Under the pieces are notes generated by a model. The model saw nothing but the letters and a program-made list of their open reading frames with translations. It was not told where the DNA came from and made no database searches. A program made the position numbers and the translations under genes. From NCBI RefSeq assembly GCF_000747525.1, contig NZ_CP009278.1, forward strand, positions 1,984,001-2,048,000: a stretch of DNA of 64,000 bases. The letters are read 5' to 3'. Shown in pieces: positions 44,342 through 55,091 of this stretch (within the stretch, counting starts at the first letter, position 1; each line of letters opens with the position of its first letter). This DNA comes from Sphingobacterium sp. ML3W (GTDB lineage Bacteria > Bacteroidota > Bacteroidia > Sphingobacteriales > Sphingobacteriaceae).

Positions 44342-45724
44342 ATGAAAAGAAACTTTTTAATGGCAATAGGCTGCAGTATGCTCTTATTTGCATCGCCAAT
44401 TTTTGCCCAAAAGAAATCACAGAATACGTTTACCCCATTATTTGATGGGAAAACCTTTGAAGGCTGGCGCGTATTGGGAGGAAATGCGAAGTACAGTATA
44501 GAAGATGGTGTCATCGTAGGAGAAATGACCAAAGGTACACCCAATTCCTTTTTAGCAACAGATAAAGAGTACGGTGATTTTATCTTGGAACTTGAGTTCA
44601 AAATTGAAGGAACAGAAACCAATTCAGGAGTTCAGATCCGAAGTCATATCAATCCACAAGGGAATAAGGGGCGTGGCCGTGTATTCGGAAAACAGGTAGA
44701 AATCGATCCAAGTGAAAGGGCTTGGTGCGGTGGACTATATGAAGAAGGTACAGATAGAAGTTGGATCTATCCGTTGGGTTTATATGAACCTGCTCAAAAA
44801 GCATTTAAAGCGGATCAATTTAATAAACTTAGGATAGAGGCTATTGGTGATGAGGTGCATGTATGGATGAACGATCAGCCAACGGCTGCTGTTATCGACA
44901 CCATTGATAGAAAAGGGATCATTGCACTGCAAGTGCATAGCATACCAGAGCGCTTAAATGGTAAAAAAGTTTATTTTAAAAACATAAATATCAAGACAGA
45001 AGCACTCTCTTTTACCAAACTTCCGAAGGATATGTTCATTGTCAACCTCAAGAAAAATAATCTTTCACCTGATGAGAAAAAATCTGGTGTGAAGTTGTTG
45101 TTCAATGGCGTGAACAACAATGGCTGGCGCAGTATCGATGCTGCACATTTTCCTAAAAAAGGGTGGCAAGTGAAAGATGGTGAAATCATGGTTTTAAAAT
45201 CGGATGGTGGCGAAGCAACCAACGGCAGAGACATCATCACCGAAAAACAGTACCGCGCATTTGATCTTTCTTTTGAATTTCAATTGACTCCTGGAGCGAA
45301 TAGTGGTGTGAAATATTTTGTCACTCTAAAAGAGCAAACGAAAGGATCGGCTATTGGCTTAGAATATCAAATTTTAGATAATGAAAAACATCCGGATGCT
45401 AAAATGGGTAAAGACGGCAATCGTACTATGGCTTCATTATATGATTTGATTACATCGAGTCGCGATGGAAGAGCGCCAAGAGAAATTGGCGAATGGAATA
45501 GAGGGCGTATCGTTGTTACGCCAGATAATCAAGTCACGCATTATTTGAACGGAATTAAAATGCTTACCTATAAACGTGGTTCAGCAGATTTCAAGAAAAT
45601 TGTTTCAGGTAGTAAATATAAAGATTGGCCTAATTTCGGCGAAGCTGAAAAAGGGCATATTCTACTACAGGATCATGGTGATGCAGTTCGTTTTAGAAGT
45701 ATTAAAATCAAGGAGCTGAAATAA
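44342..45724 (+). CDS. Secreted protein with two DUF1080 (3-keto-disaccharide hydrolase-like) domains
   Basis: A 460-aa protein with a signal peptide (IGCSMLLFASPIFAQ) and two DUF1080 jelly-roll domains. The first (about 30-230) starts FTPLFDGKTFEGWRVLGG and contains NSGVQIRSHI. The second (about 245-460) starts KLLFNGVNNNGWRSI and contains ANSGVKYFV. DUF1080 domains are concanavalin-like. Relatives in Bacteroidota have 3-keto-glycoside hydrolase activity or bind sugars. The stop codon overlaps the next ATG by one base, so the Gfo/Idh/MocA oxidoreductase is coupled. Together they could oxidise C3 of a sugar and cleave the 3-keto-glycoside, a known pair of roles (inference here). Confidence 0.88.
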   Translation: MKRNFLMAIGCSMLLFASPIFAQKKSQNTFTPLFDGKTFEGWRVLGGNAKYSIEDGVIVGEMTKGTPNSFLATDKEYGDFILELEFKIEGTETNSGVQIRSHINPQGNKGRGRVFGKQVEIDPSERAWCGGLYEEGTDRSWIYPLGLYEPAQKAFKADQFNKLRIEAIGDEVHVWMNDQPTAAVIDTIDRKGIIALQVHSIPERLNGKKVYFKNINIKTEALSFTKLPKDMFIVNLKKNNLSPDEKKSGVKLLFNGVNNNGWRSIDAAHFPKKGWQVKDGEIMVLKSDGGEATNGRDIITEKQYRAFDLSFEFQLTPGANSGVKYFVTLKEQTKGSAIGLEYQILDNEKHPDAKMGKDGNRTMASLYDLITSSRDGRAPREIGEWNRGRIVVTPDNQVTHYLNGIKMLTYKRGSADFKKIVSGSKYKDWPNFGEAEKGHILLQDHGDAVRFRSIKIKELK

Positions 45725-47136
45725 TGACACAGATATCAAGAAGAAATTTTCTGCGTAATACAGCATTAGCAGGCGGTGGTCTGCTGATGGCCGATAGCGT
45801 ATTGGCAAATGCGAAACTGGCCAAGCCAAATGAACGTGTAAATCTGGCGTGTATAGGTATTGGTAACCGTGGCGCAGATATTATCAAAGATCTGTATCAG
45901 ACAGGACTATGTAATGTGGTTGCATTATGTGATGTAGATCTAGAAGCGCCGCACACTGTCGAGATCTTAAAGATGTTTCCTAATGTTCCCCGGTTTAAGG
46001 ATTTTAGGCAAATGTTCGATAAAATGAGCAATCAGATTGAGGCAGTATCAATTGGGACACCTGATTTTTCCCATTTCGCACCGACAATGATGGCTATCGA
46101 TCTGGGGATACATGTGTATGTTGAAAAGCCAATGGCGAGTACCTTTTGGGAAGTGGAGCTCATGACTCAAAAAGCAAAGAAATTCAATAAAGTAGTTACC
46201 CAAATGGGTAACCAAGGGCACTCAGAAGCAAATTATTTCCAATTTAAAACATGGAAAGAAGCGGGGATCATTAAAGATGTGACCCGTATCGATGCGCATA
46301 TGAACTTTGCTAGACGTTGGCATACTTGGGATGCTAATATTACAGGATTTCCATATCCAGAACGCATTCCAGCCACCTTAGATTGGGATATATGGCAGAT
46401 GCAAACCTTAGGGCATGATTACAACAAAGATTTTGTGAACGGACAATGGCGTTGTTGGTTCGATTTCGGAATGGGAGCATTAGGTGATTGGGGTGCACAT
46501 ATTTTGGATACCTCACATGAGTTTTTACAATTGGGACTACCGACACGTTTGGAAGCCGTCAAATTGGTGGAACATAATTCATACTTTTTTCCAAAATCAT
46601 CTACTTTAAGATTTAAATTCCCAAAAAGAGGAAACATGCCCGCTGTTGACATCAACTGGCATGATGGACTGAATAATTTCCCAGAGATTCCAGCAGGTTA
46701 TGGAGTATCGGGTTTAGACCCTAATATCCCACCGCCAACGACAGGTAAAATGGAATCTGTACAGCTGAACCCCGGTAAGATAATCTACAGTAAAGATTTG
46801 ACATTCAAAGGAGCCTCACATGGGAGTACGTTACAGATCATACCCGAAGAAAGAGCTAAGGAGATGGCGAAATCATTACCTGAAATTCCAAAGTCGCCAT
46901 CTAATCATTTCGCTAATTTCTTAAAAGCTTGTAAAGGCGAAGAAAAAGCACGTTCAAGGTTTGAAGTAGCAGGTGAATTGAGTCAAGTATTTTGTTTAGG
47001 TGTTATCGCGCAACGACTGAACACAAGTTTTGATTTTGATCCTATTAAGAAAGAAATCATCAAGGATCGTTTTGCAAATGCCCTGCTTTATGGACCTCCT
47101 CCAGCAAAAGGATGGGAACAGTTCTACAAAGTTTAG
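45724..47136 (+). CDS. Tat-exported Gfo/Idh/MocA-family oxidoreductase
   Basis: A 470-aa protein. The N-terminus is a twin-arginine signal (TQISRRNFLRNTALAGGGLL). A Rossmann NAD(P) domain follows (VNLACIGIGNRGADIIKDL), with the EKP motif (HVYVEKPMAST) that carries the catalytic lysine. The C-terminal GFO_IDH_MocA domain has WYCW-like features (WRCWFDFGMGALGDWGAHIL). Periplasmic members of this group bind their cofactor tightly and oxidise sugars, sometimes in 3-keto-glycoside pathways. It is the second gene of a unit with the DUF1080 protein and ends before a palindromic terminator. Confidence 0.9.
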   Translation: MTQISRRNFLRNTALAGGGLLMADSVLANAKLAKPNERVNLACIGIGNRGADIIKDLYQTGLCNVVALCDVDLEAPHTVEILKMFPNVPRFKDFRQMFDKMSNQIEAVSIGTPDFSHFAPTMMAIDLGIHVYVEKPMASTFWEVELMTQKAKKFNKVVTQMGNQGHSEANYFQFKTWKEAGIIKDVTRIDAHMNFARRWHTWDANITGFPYPERIPATLDWDIWQMQTLGHDYNKDFVNGQWRCWFDFGMGALGDWGAHILDTSHEFLQLGLPTRLEAVKLVEHNSYFFPKSSTLRFKFPKRGNMPAVDINWHDGLNNFPEIPAGYGVSGLDPNIPPPTTGKMESVQLNPGKIIYSKDLTFKGASHGSTLQIIPEERAKEMAKSLPEIPKSPSNHFANFLKACKGEEKARSRFEVAGELSQVFCLGVIAQRLNTSFDFDPIKKEIIKDRFANALLYGPPPAKGWEQFYKV

Positions 47137-47156
47137 AGAGATTAATCGCTTTCGAA

Positions 47157-47191
47157 TTAAAATACACTATAAATTTTATAGTGTATTTTAA
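47157..47191 (+). terminator. Bidirectional palindromic terminator
   Basis: TTAAAATACACTATAAA and TTTATAGTGTATTTTAA form a near-perfect stem with A and T runs on both sides. It lies between the convergent oxidoreductase and fucosidase genes. Confidence 0.75.
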
Positions 47192-47271
47192 ACTTTCATC
47201 TAATCTTGATCATAAAAGATATACATAATACCATACCTATATTTTTTATGACTCCGATATTTTTTTACTAC

Positions 47272-49098
47272 TTATAGTACCGGAATTAAACTGATTGCGC
47301 TAATTTCTGGTAATGCGTCTCCTGAGATTTCAAGTGCTTTAAGTTGCACTTTTAATGCTGTGTCACCTAGAGATTGTTGCGATACCTCAAATGCTCCTGT
47401 TTCGATTTCGATAAACTGATTTCCTTTGGATCCTTTTAGTTGGTATGTCAAGTTGTTATTTCCGAGTGATAGCGAAATCATTCCAGATCGCTGTTCGTTA
47501 GGAAGATAATTGATGACAACCTTATAAGTTCCTGGACGTTGAATTTTAACATCCCATACAACCTGATCTGTTTTCTTGGACCAATTGCCAATAGCATTAG
47601 GTCGAGTATGATCATGTGTAGTAGCACCAATGAGTTTAATTCCACCATCGCCAATTAACTTAGCATTGTTGGCAGTCAGTATGATACGTCCATCTTTTTG
47701 AGTTTGTACCTGTTGCTGGATCACTTCTGGAGTACCCTTGATCTCCGCAACGACAACAAGTGGCATGCGTCCTTTGAAGTCTACGGGTAATTGGATTGTT
47801 TTTCCTGAAGATGTCTTCGTTACTTTTAGGGATTTTTTGGCACTTCCCATTAAATAAGCTTTGTTGATTGAACTTGCTAAGGGTATTTCTATTGCCCCAT
47901 TCGATGGTATATCAACTATATGGAAATAAAGTTTTCCGTCTTTTTGGGTACAATAACCCCAATCCAGTCCCTGAAATGGACTTGCAGTAGTACCATATAT
48001 CGATTCGCTGTTGACTTTCATCCATTGGCCGATATCTTTAAGTAGGGTGGTAGCCTGTTCTGGAATAGCACCTTCGCCATCTGGCCCTACATTAAGTAAG
48101 AAATTGCCTCCTTTGCTCACTGTCTCTAGAAACAGGCGCATGGTCTGGTCAAATGACTTCCAGTTTTGGTCGTGTGCACTATAACCGTAGCTTTCATTCA
48201 TGGTATGGCTCACCTCCCAATCCATTCCTGGGAGACCGGTCGGTGGTATGTATTTTTCGGGAGTCCCAATATCACCATTCTTGTTTTCTAGACCATCCCA
48301 GAATCGGTTATTGACAATGACCTGTGGTTGCCATTTGATCAGATCCGTGAGGATACGTTTTGTTCCCCAGCTCTCACCTTGACGATTCTTACTACTATAA
48401 TCGAGCCATAGGACGTCCAGTCCGCCATAGTTATTAGCGAGTTCCTTTACCTGTCCGTATAGGTAATCTTTATAGACTTCATGATTCGGTGTATACCCTG
48501 TAGGATTGGGGTTCAGATAAGACAGACCTTCATAGGAATCTGGGTGCTGCCAATCCAAAAGCGAATAATAAGCTCCAGCTTTTAGACCTTTTGCACGAAA
48601 GGCTTTGACGACTTCTCCATAAAGATCACGACCCTTTGGAGAAATGTTGGTGCCACCTGTGATGTCATTTTTTAATGAATAGGGTTGTTGGCTATTGAAG
48701 ATAGAAAACCCCTCATGGTGACGAGAAGTTATGATGACGTATTTCATACCTGCTTCCTTGGCCAAGGAAGCCCAAGCCGTCGCATCAAATTTTGCAGCTG
48801 TAAATTTAGGTTTCAATACCTCAGCATAAGGGGTGCTAGGTACTTTTGCCCAAGCTTGTATCCATTCAGCATAATGCTGAGGATACTGTTTCCCATCCCA
48901 ACTACCAGCGGCAGCACTATATAGTCCCCAGTGGATAAATAGACCAAATCGAGCTTCTCGAAACCATTCCATGCGGCTATCTTTGGTTTCTTCCCAGCCC
49001 GGGACTCCTTCGTATGGAATGGATGAAGCTTGCCCATGAACCGACAATGTTGCGGCCGATAAAAGACCTAGCAGTGTGATTTTCTTAATTATTTTCAT
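47272..49098 (-). CDS. Alpha-L-fucosidase (GH29) with C-terminal carbohydrate-binding region
   Basis: A 608-aa secreted enzyme with a signal peptide (LLGLLSAATLSVHGQ) and a GH29 catalytic barrel (about 30-380). The pattern WFREARFGLFIHWGLYS, VIITSRHHEGFSIF and LDVLWLDYSSKNRQ fits the family, the last with the nucleophile Asp. QVIVNNRFWDG follows. The C-terminal about 200 residues have a DUF5077-like or CBM-like beta domain (NAIGNWSKKTDQVVWDVKIQ). It removes alpha-linked fucose from glycans. It is last in the minus-strand unit with EEP, SusD, SusC, FecR and sigma. The substrate is therefore likely a fucosylated glycan. Confidence 0.94.
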   Translation of the reverse strand: MKIIKKITLLGLLSAATLSVHGQASSIPYEGVPGWEETKDSRMEWFREARFGLFIHWGLYSAAAGSWDGKQYPQHYAEWIQAWAKVPSTPYAEVLKPKFTAAKFDATAWASLAKEAGMKYVIITSRHHEGFSIFNSQQPYSLKNDITGGTNISPKGRDLYGEVVKAFRAKGLKAGAYYSLLDWQHPDSYEGLSYLNPNPTGYTPNHEVYKDYLYGQVKELANNYGGLDVLWLDYSSKNRQGESWGTKRILTDLIKWQPQVIVNNRFWDGLENKNGDIGTPEKYIPPTGLPGMDWEVSHTMNESYGYSAHDQNWKSFDQTMRLFLETVSKGGNFLLNVGPDGEGAIPEQATTLLKDIGQWMKVNSESIYGTTASPFQGLDWGYCTQKDGKLYFHIVDIPSNGAIEIPLASSINKAYLMGSAKKSLKVTKTSSGKTIQLPVDFKGRMPLVVVAEIKGTPEVIQQQVQTQKDGRIILTANNAKLIGDGGIKLIGATTHDHTRPNAIGNWSKKTDQVVWDVKIQRPGTYKVVINYLPNEQRSGMISLSLGNNNLTYQLKGSKGNQFIEIETGAFEVSQQSLGDTALKVQLKALEISGDALPEISAISLIPVL

Positions 49099-49151
49099 TT
49101 AAGGTTGTGATTATAGGTTTAAAAATAGCACATACTTTTCATGTATGATAC

Positions 49152-49961
49152 TTATTTTTTGATATGTGTGTCTTTGAATAGAAATTCTGCCCAAATAGGT
49201 TTGTGATCAGATAGGAGGTCTGGTAATTCAATGATTCCGCCGTCCTTGACCTTGATGGACTTATTGTTTTTAAATAAGATGTGGTCGATAACCCCAAATT
49301 TCTCTTTGGTATACTCATCCCAAGAAGTCCATTGCCCAGTAAGATCTTTGTTTAAAGAGACCCACGTATTTCCGAAGTTGTTTTTCTCAAATACGGACAT
49401 TACAGGGTTGTCAATATGGTTGTTGAAATCTCCCATTACGAAGACCTGAGGTGTCTCTTCTTTCAATAAAATCTGTTCAGCTAGGTATTTAGCTTGCGAA
49501 GTGGGAGGGGTGTCGCCCCAACCGCTGATATGAAGGGCATAAATAGCAATCGGCATTTCATTGATTACGGTCACGGCCCTGACCGTACTTGCCGGTAACC
49601 AACCTTCTCCATATACCTGATATTCTTCCGTTTTGATCAGGGGTGTTTTACTCAGGATACTTTTATATTTGTCCTTATGGTCAGCAGAAGAAGTTGTTCC
49701 CGTATAGCTATACTTCATCCCTAAGACTTGTCCGACACGCATGGTCCAATCTCCACCCGGCACTTCGTTAAAACAGATAATATCCAAATTCCATTTCTTA
49801 AACATTTCGCCGATGTCCTCTGCGCTAGCATGATGGCCAAATTCAACATTGAATGATGCAACGCGTAAATCAATATTACCTTGACCATTCTTTTTCTGCT
49901 GTTGTGAGAAACAGGTAAATGCTATGCCTATCAACCAAGTGAAGACTAAAAAAGATTTCAT
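49152..49961 (-). CDS. Secreted endonuclease/exonuclease/phosphatase family protein
   Basis: A 269-aa protein with signal peptide (FLVFTWLIGIAFTCFSQ). The EEP fold shows its ligands in order: VASFNVEFG (Asn), ICFNEVPGGDW (Glu), GDFNNHID (Asp, Asn), DHILFKNN and LLSDHKPIWAEF (Asp-His). Family members cut phosphodiesters in DNA, RNA, lipids or sugar phosphates. Placed between a SusD and a fucosidase, it may act on a phosphorylated or DNA-rich (mucus, biofilm) substrate, but that is inference. Full length. Codes 53 bp before the fucosidase. Confidence 0.87.
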   Translation of the reverse strand: MKSFLVFTWLIGIAFTCFSQQQKKNGQGNIDLRVASFNVEFGHHASAEDIGEMFKKWNLDIICFNEVPGGDWTMRVGQVLGMKYSYTGTTSSADHKDKYKSILSKTPLIKTEEYQVYGEGWLPASTVRAVTVINEMPIAIYALHISGWGDTPPTSQAKYLAEQILLKEETPQVFVMGDFNNHIDNPVMSVFEKNNFGNTWVSLNKDLTGQWTSWDEYTKEKFGVIDHILFKNNKSIKVKDGGIIELPDLLSDHKPIWAEFLFKDTHIKK

Positions 49962-50043
49962 TTTTATTATATGTAAAATTGTAAATAAATCGATACATCC
50001 ATCAGCTTATGAGTTGACGGATGTATCAGGTGAATTTAAGTTG

Positions 50044-51579
50044 CTATTTTTTTAACAACCACATCAAGTCATTATTATCATCTTTTCCACTATATTGACG
50101 TTGCAATGCCTCTTTAATATTTGCAGAGTTTTCGTTGTATTCATTTTGAGGATAAGTCCATCTTTTTGGAAGTTGACTGACAACTTGATTCATATTTGTA
50201 TTGGGGTTAATAGGTAGTCTAGGAAAGTCAGTTCTTCTATTTTCATAGTAGCCATCCCATGGATTCTGGAGGAAGTAGATAAAATATTTCTGCTGAAAAA
50301 TCTTATTCAGTTTAGTTGCTCTGTCGCCAATATAAGAAGCCTTAGGGCTTTTGAGATAGCTATCGATGAAGTCGTCGGAAATGGCGGGGCGTTCTTTTAC
50401 AAATTCCGCAGGCGTATTTGCTTTCACAAAAGACATGGCTGCTCTCACTCCTTTTTCGTAATATGCTTTTGCATCTCCCTGTGCCCAACCACGTTCTATA
50501 CCTTCTGCGATGTTAAAGCACTGTTCTGCATATCCAATACGGACAATAGGTTCGCCCGCTGGGTTATTTAAAGCCATGTATCGATTATTTAGACCTGTAT
50601 ATTTTTTTTCGTCATATAATTTTGTGATTTCATTAAAAGGCGATGAAGGGTCGATGGATACGTAAGCATTGAAATCGTCCTTAGTTTTGCCCTGACTCGT
50701 CATATATACTGCAGGCTCGGCAAAGTAGAACAGCCTATTGTCTCGATAGATCTTTAAGGAGTCCACGAGGTTGCTGGATAGCATGACATAGCCGTTACTA
50801 CGTGCATTCAAGTCATTGAAAGGGTAGATCTGACTGCCTTTATTGGAATAAACCAACTGTAGGTTTTCTTCGTTTTTCTCCAGTAAAATACGTTGGTTAA
50901 GTAATTCTGCAAATTGCTCTTTCACTTTTAGTTCAACGTCTGCTTCATGTACATGTAAATTGATCAGTACTTTTATTTTGAATGCATTGACGACCTTCAT
51001 CCAGTTAATAGGATTGCCGTTTAATAATGGGTCACCATCAAAAGGAATATTCAAAGCAAAACGTTCATTGGCAAGATCCAGATCACGAAGTACGTGCTGC
51101 ATGACCTCTTTTTGGGTGTCATATTTAGGTTTTACTATTCCTTCAGATTCACCAAGAGAAGCCTCACTATAAGGAATATCTCCAAGATCTAAAGAGAGAT
51201 AAAATAATTGGTACGCTCGGATAAAAGCACCTAACCCTTCGTACGAGGGGCGTACACTTTCCGCAGCATTCTCGATCATCTTGTTTACATTACGTAGGTT
51301 GCCATATGCACCAAAAGAACCGGTAGCAAATTTATTGTATTGGTAATCGCGTATCAGTTCTGCTGTTAATGCATGTTTGCTTAAAAAATTATGGTCAATA
51401 AAAGATCCATATTCCTGATCTTGCTTCGTCATACCGATCAATAGCCCAGTAGCTAGCATGCCTGATGTTACCTGTGTACTTGCATTGGGGTTTGTATTGA
51501 TATCGTCAAAGTTGGAGCATGACCACAGTGTCATTAGAGATAATCCTATGCAAATCGATGATTTTATATTGTTGTTCAT
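50044..51579 (-). CDS. SusD/RagB-family lipoprotein (SusD-like_2 group)
   Basis: A 511-aa lipoprotein (Cys21 in IGLSLMTLWSCSNF). The pattern DDINTNPNASTQVTSGMLAT, then YSEASLGESEGIVKPKYDTQ is typical of the SusD-like_2 group (the 'SusD/RagB nutrient-binding' kind with an N-terminal DINTNPN). The C-terminal part holds YAEQCFNIAEGIERGWAQGD and NPWDGYYENRRTDFPRLPIN. It is a partner for the frameshifted SusC upstream (19 bp). Its downstream neighbours are EEP and fucosidase. Confidence 0.92.
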   Translation of the reverse strand: MNNNIKSSICIGLSLMTLWSCSNFDDINTNPNASTQVTSGMLATGLLIGMTKQDQEYGSFIDHNFLSKHALTAELIRDYQYNKFATGSFGAYGNLRNVNKMIENAAESVRPSYEGLGAFIRAYQLFYLSLDLGDIPYSEASLGESEGIVKPKYDTQKEVMQHVLRDLDLANERFALNIPFDGDPLLNGNPINWMKVVNAFKIKVLINLHVHEADVELKVKEQFAELLNQRILLEKNEENLQLVYSNKGSQIYPFNDLNARSNGYVMLSSNLVDSLKIYRDNRLFYFAEPAVYMTSQGKTKDDFNAYVSIDPSSPFNEITKLYDEKKYTGLNNRYMALNNPAGEPIVRIGYAEQCFNIAEGIERGWAQGDAKAYYEKGVRAAMSFVKANTPAEFVKERPAISDDFIDSYLKSPKASYIGDRATKLNKIFQQKYFIYFLQNPWDGYYENRRTDFPRLPINPNTNMNQVVSQLPKRWTYPQNEYNENSANIKEALQRQYSGKDDNNDLMWLLKK

Positions 51580-51598
51580 AAAAATGTCTATAAGGGTG

Positions 51599-54500
51599 TT
51601 AAAAAGAAAACCTAAAGTTAAAGCCCAAGTACCTCATGGAAGGAGAATTAAGATTATCGCTGCCTTTATCGGGGTCGGAGTATTTAAATTCTTTGGTCCA
51701 TAAGAATAGATTGTTACCAACAGCAGCAATCCTAAAATCATTTACACCTAGTTTTTTTGCGAATGTGGTAGGAACATTATAGCTTATAGCTACTTCTCTT
51801 AATTTAAAAAAGCTTTTGCTGAAGAAATTTTGAGGAGCGCTTTCATAAGAGTCACCTTGGTATTGTCTGATATAATTCTCGTAAGAGACTTCCTTGTCAT
51901 TTGGCGCATAGGTGCGATTATCCGAAATTACTTGGCCATATTCATCCCGTTCAATAGTTCCCGACACTACTTGAACGCCCTTTCCAATGTAATTGTTTAA
52001 GCCGTTTACCACTTGGTCATAGCGCCATTTGTTGTCACTTTCTATATGAGAGCCCGAGTTCCACATGGCCTGCTCAGTTCTGTTATAAGCAACACCACCC
52101 ACACTACCGTCAAATGTGATATCCAACATGAAATGTTTGTATTGAAAAGAATTGGTAAAGCCCCATACCCAATCAGGAGAGGAGTATCCCATTTTTCCGA
52201 TTTTTCGGATATTGATGGGTAATCCGTTCGATCCATGAACAATGTTTCCTTTACTGTCTGTATCCCAAATGTAATGCGAGGTAGTGGCTACGTCCGTTCT
52301 TTCACCTACACCTGCCCATGGATATTTAGAAGAATACTTTTCATCCAATTTCTTATATACTTGTCTATCCAATGCCCAATTGAAAAGCGTGTTCCAAGAG
52401 AAGCTATCATTTTTCATTATTTTTCCACCGATGGTCACCTCGACACCTTTATGCTCCAATTGTTCATCCGTATTCAGGTAGATACTTGAAAAGCTTGAAG
52501 CTTCGCTCAAAGGGGCACGTGTAGCAAAATCATAGCGTAGCTTATTATAATAAGTTAAGTCTAACCATAAGCGATTCTTAAGAAAGTTAGCTGCGGTTCC
52601 GATTTCGTACGAACGGGAACTCTCTGGGCGTAGTGCAAATCCACGGATACTACCTGGATAGTAGGCTGCATTAAGTCCATCCCATATGTTGGTTGACATG
52701 GAATACGTATTATTCGTTTCGTATACTCCGATGTCATTTTTGGTTTTGGTCCATGAACCTCTAAGCTTCCATAAGTCCAGCCATTGTGGCTTTTCGAAGA
52801 TTTCGGAAAGGATCAAACTACTGGATATGGATGGATAGAAATAAGAACGAGTTGATGAAGGAAGTGTACTGGACCAATCATTACGTGCAGTTATATCTAC
52901 ATAAAACATATTATCCCATGATAATGTAGCTTTTCCGAAAATACTGTTGACCTGTTTTTTTGAACCGCCCTGTCCTGTCGTTGCTGGATCAACAGATGCA
53001 TTGATTGAATAGAAACCCGGAATGGATAACCCATTTTTTGTCTCGCCCCATACATTACTTCCTTGACGGTAATATAATGTGCTACCGATCAACGCATCAA
53101 TTCCTAATTTACCGATCTTATGATTTCCCATTATTATCAAATCAGTATTGGAGCTAAATGCCGTTTCTTGATCCATTTTATAGTATCCTTTCTTGTTGGA
53201 TATTAAACTTTTCGCATATTTCCATTCCTCCTTATCCGAGTAATAATCAAAACCTGATCGCAATGTGAAATTCAACCAAGGTTTGACATCGTATTTCATG
53301 GACATAAATCCGTTGGTCACATCATAATCATTGCTATGGCGCTTTTCATTAGCGATGAAATAGGGGTTGTCATACCAATTGTTGTCCATCCAGTTTTGTT
53401 GTATGCCTTCTTTACCTTTTACCCAATAGTTCTTATAATCTCGAATATCAAATTCAGGTCCTGACCATACCAGTAGATTGTAGATATAACCTCCAGAGCC
53501 ATAGCCCGTACCCGAATTGTTCGGATAGAATCGTTTGTTATAGGTCATGTTACCTTCGAACGTGAATTTGTCCACTTTCATATCACCTCCAACAGTGTAC
53601 GTGAGTTTATTCAGTTTTGATCCTGGATATTGTCCTTTGTTATAGACATGGGTCAGTGAGGAACGGAAACTTCCTTTTTCTCCCTGATGCGATATACCAA
53701 TATTGTTATTGGTAATGAACCCCGGTTCTAGAAAATTGGTCAGATTATCCTTGCCTTTGGAAACGAGTGGAGCTTCACCCCATTCGTAAGTATAGGGGTC
53801 ATATTGTAAAGCAGTACGACCGATATCCAATTTGTCACCCCATACAAAATCGCCAGAGCCGTATTTACCTGCACCACCCGAACTGTATGATTTTTGGACC
53901 TTGGGTAATGCAAGATAACCTGCTTCAAACATCGTATTACTATTAACAGCGACCTCTAAACCACCTTTTTTGTTACCTTTTTTAGTGGTTACGATCACAG
54001 CACCACTTCCACCTCTCGAACCATATAATGCTGATGCGGTAGCCCCTTTTAAAACGTTTATACTTTCAATATCATCGGGAGCAATATCTCTTAAAGAGAT
54101 ATTGGTATAAGGCACACCGTCTATGACAAGTAAGGGCGACTCGCCTCGAAGACTCATAGTTGGCGCTTCGTTAAATTCAGAACTGCTCTGAATATGCAGG
54201 CCGGCAATTTTACCTATCAGCCCAGATGTAGCATCTACATTTTTAACAACATTCATTTGATCCCCCCGATACTTTCTGGATCGCGTATCCCAATCCCTTT
54301 TCTGATCTCTTTATACCCAAAGCGGTAACGACAACTTCTTCGAGCTGAGCTTGATTCTGCGTCATTATTATCGTTAATTTTTCCTGATTTGCGATAGTGA
54401 TATTTTGAGATTGAAAGCCCATATAACTTAATATTAGGACAGATCCTTTGAAGACTTGTACTTTGAAAAATCCATTTTCATCTGCTTTAACAGTGCGATG

Positions 54501-55004
54501 GGGCATATCCTTGATCTGAATAGTTACTCCAGGAAGGGCTAGACCTTTGTCATCGAGAACTTTGCCTTCAACGGTAAAATCTTGCTGTATGGCATCAATT
54601 TTACTTGGGGCTTTATCTTCTTCCGAAATGATGATGTTTTTTTCAATGATGGCGTAAGTTAATCCATTATGCATTATCGCCGCTTTTAATGCTTCTTGAA
54701 TACTAACGTTTTTTACATTAATATCGATGGGCTTGATTTTATCCAAAAGCTTGACATCGATTAATGTATTGTAGCCTGTTTGTTTTCTTATTTCCTTGAA
54801 AACATAATTAATGGAAATATTTCTTTTGTCTAATGTGAACTTTTGAGCATAAGTCGCTGCTCCCACATTTAAGGAAAGAAATAAATAAAGAAAAAACACT
54901 TTCATAATGATGAGATATTTGCCAATGTTTCGACAAGGAATTTGGTCATGAAAAAATCTGGTATAAATTTTATACATTTGAATTGGTATTAATAATTGGT
55001 TCAT
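51599..55004 (-). pseudogene. SusC/RagA-family transporter with STN domain, frameshifted in a G6 tract
   Basis: Upstream frame (54243-55004): leader and hydrophobic segment (MKVFFLYLFLSLNVGAATYA), STN domain (ISINYVFKEIRKQTGYNTLI), CarboxypepD_reg (VEGKVLDDKGLALPGVTI) and TonB box region (EEVVVTALGIKRSEKGLGYA). Downstream frame (51599-54256): plug (LKGATASALYGSRGGSGAVI) and barrel ending LGFNFRFSF. The frames join at 54262-54267, where the minus strand reads six Gs. With five Gs the join reads KVSG-DQMNVVKNV, as in related proteins. As written, the first frame stops after KVSGGSNECC. This could be a slipped-strand switch, a pseudogene or a sequencing error. Intact length would be about 1134 aa. 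Confidence 0.8.
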
Positions 55005-55045
55005 CTTTTTGTTGATATTCGAGCAGTTGTCCTAGACAACTTATG

Positions 55046-55069
55046 TCAGAAGCGTTCCAGCGCTTCTGA
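55046..55069 (-). promoter_or_regulatory. Intercistronic hairpin between fecR and susC (second locus)
   Basis: On the minus strand: AAAAAAA, then TCAGAAGCG, loop CTGGAA, CGCTTCTGA. On the plus strand the same stem is followed by a T7 run, so it may also act as a terminator for transcription in the plus direction. The placement matches the 35318 hairpin of the other sigma/FecR locus. Confidence 0.5.
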
Positions 55070-55091
55070 TTTTTTTCAGGTTATGGCAGTC

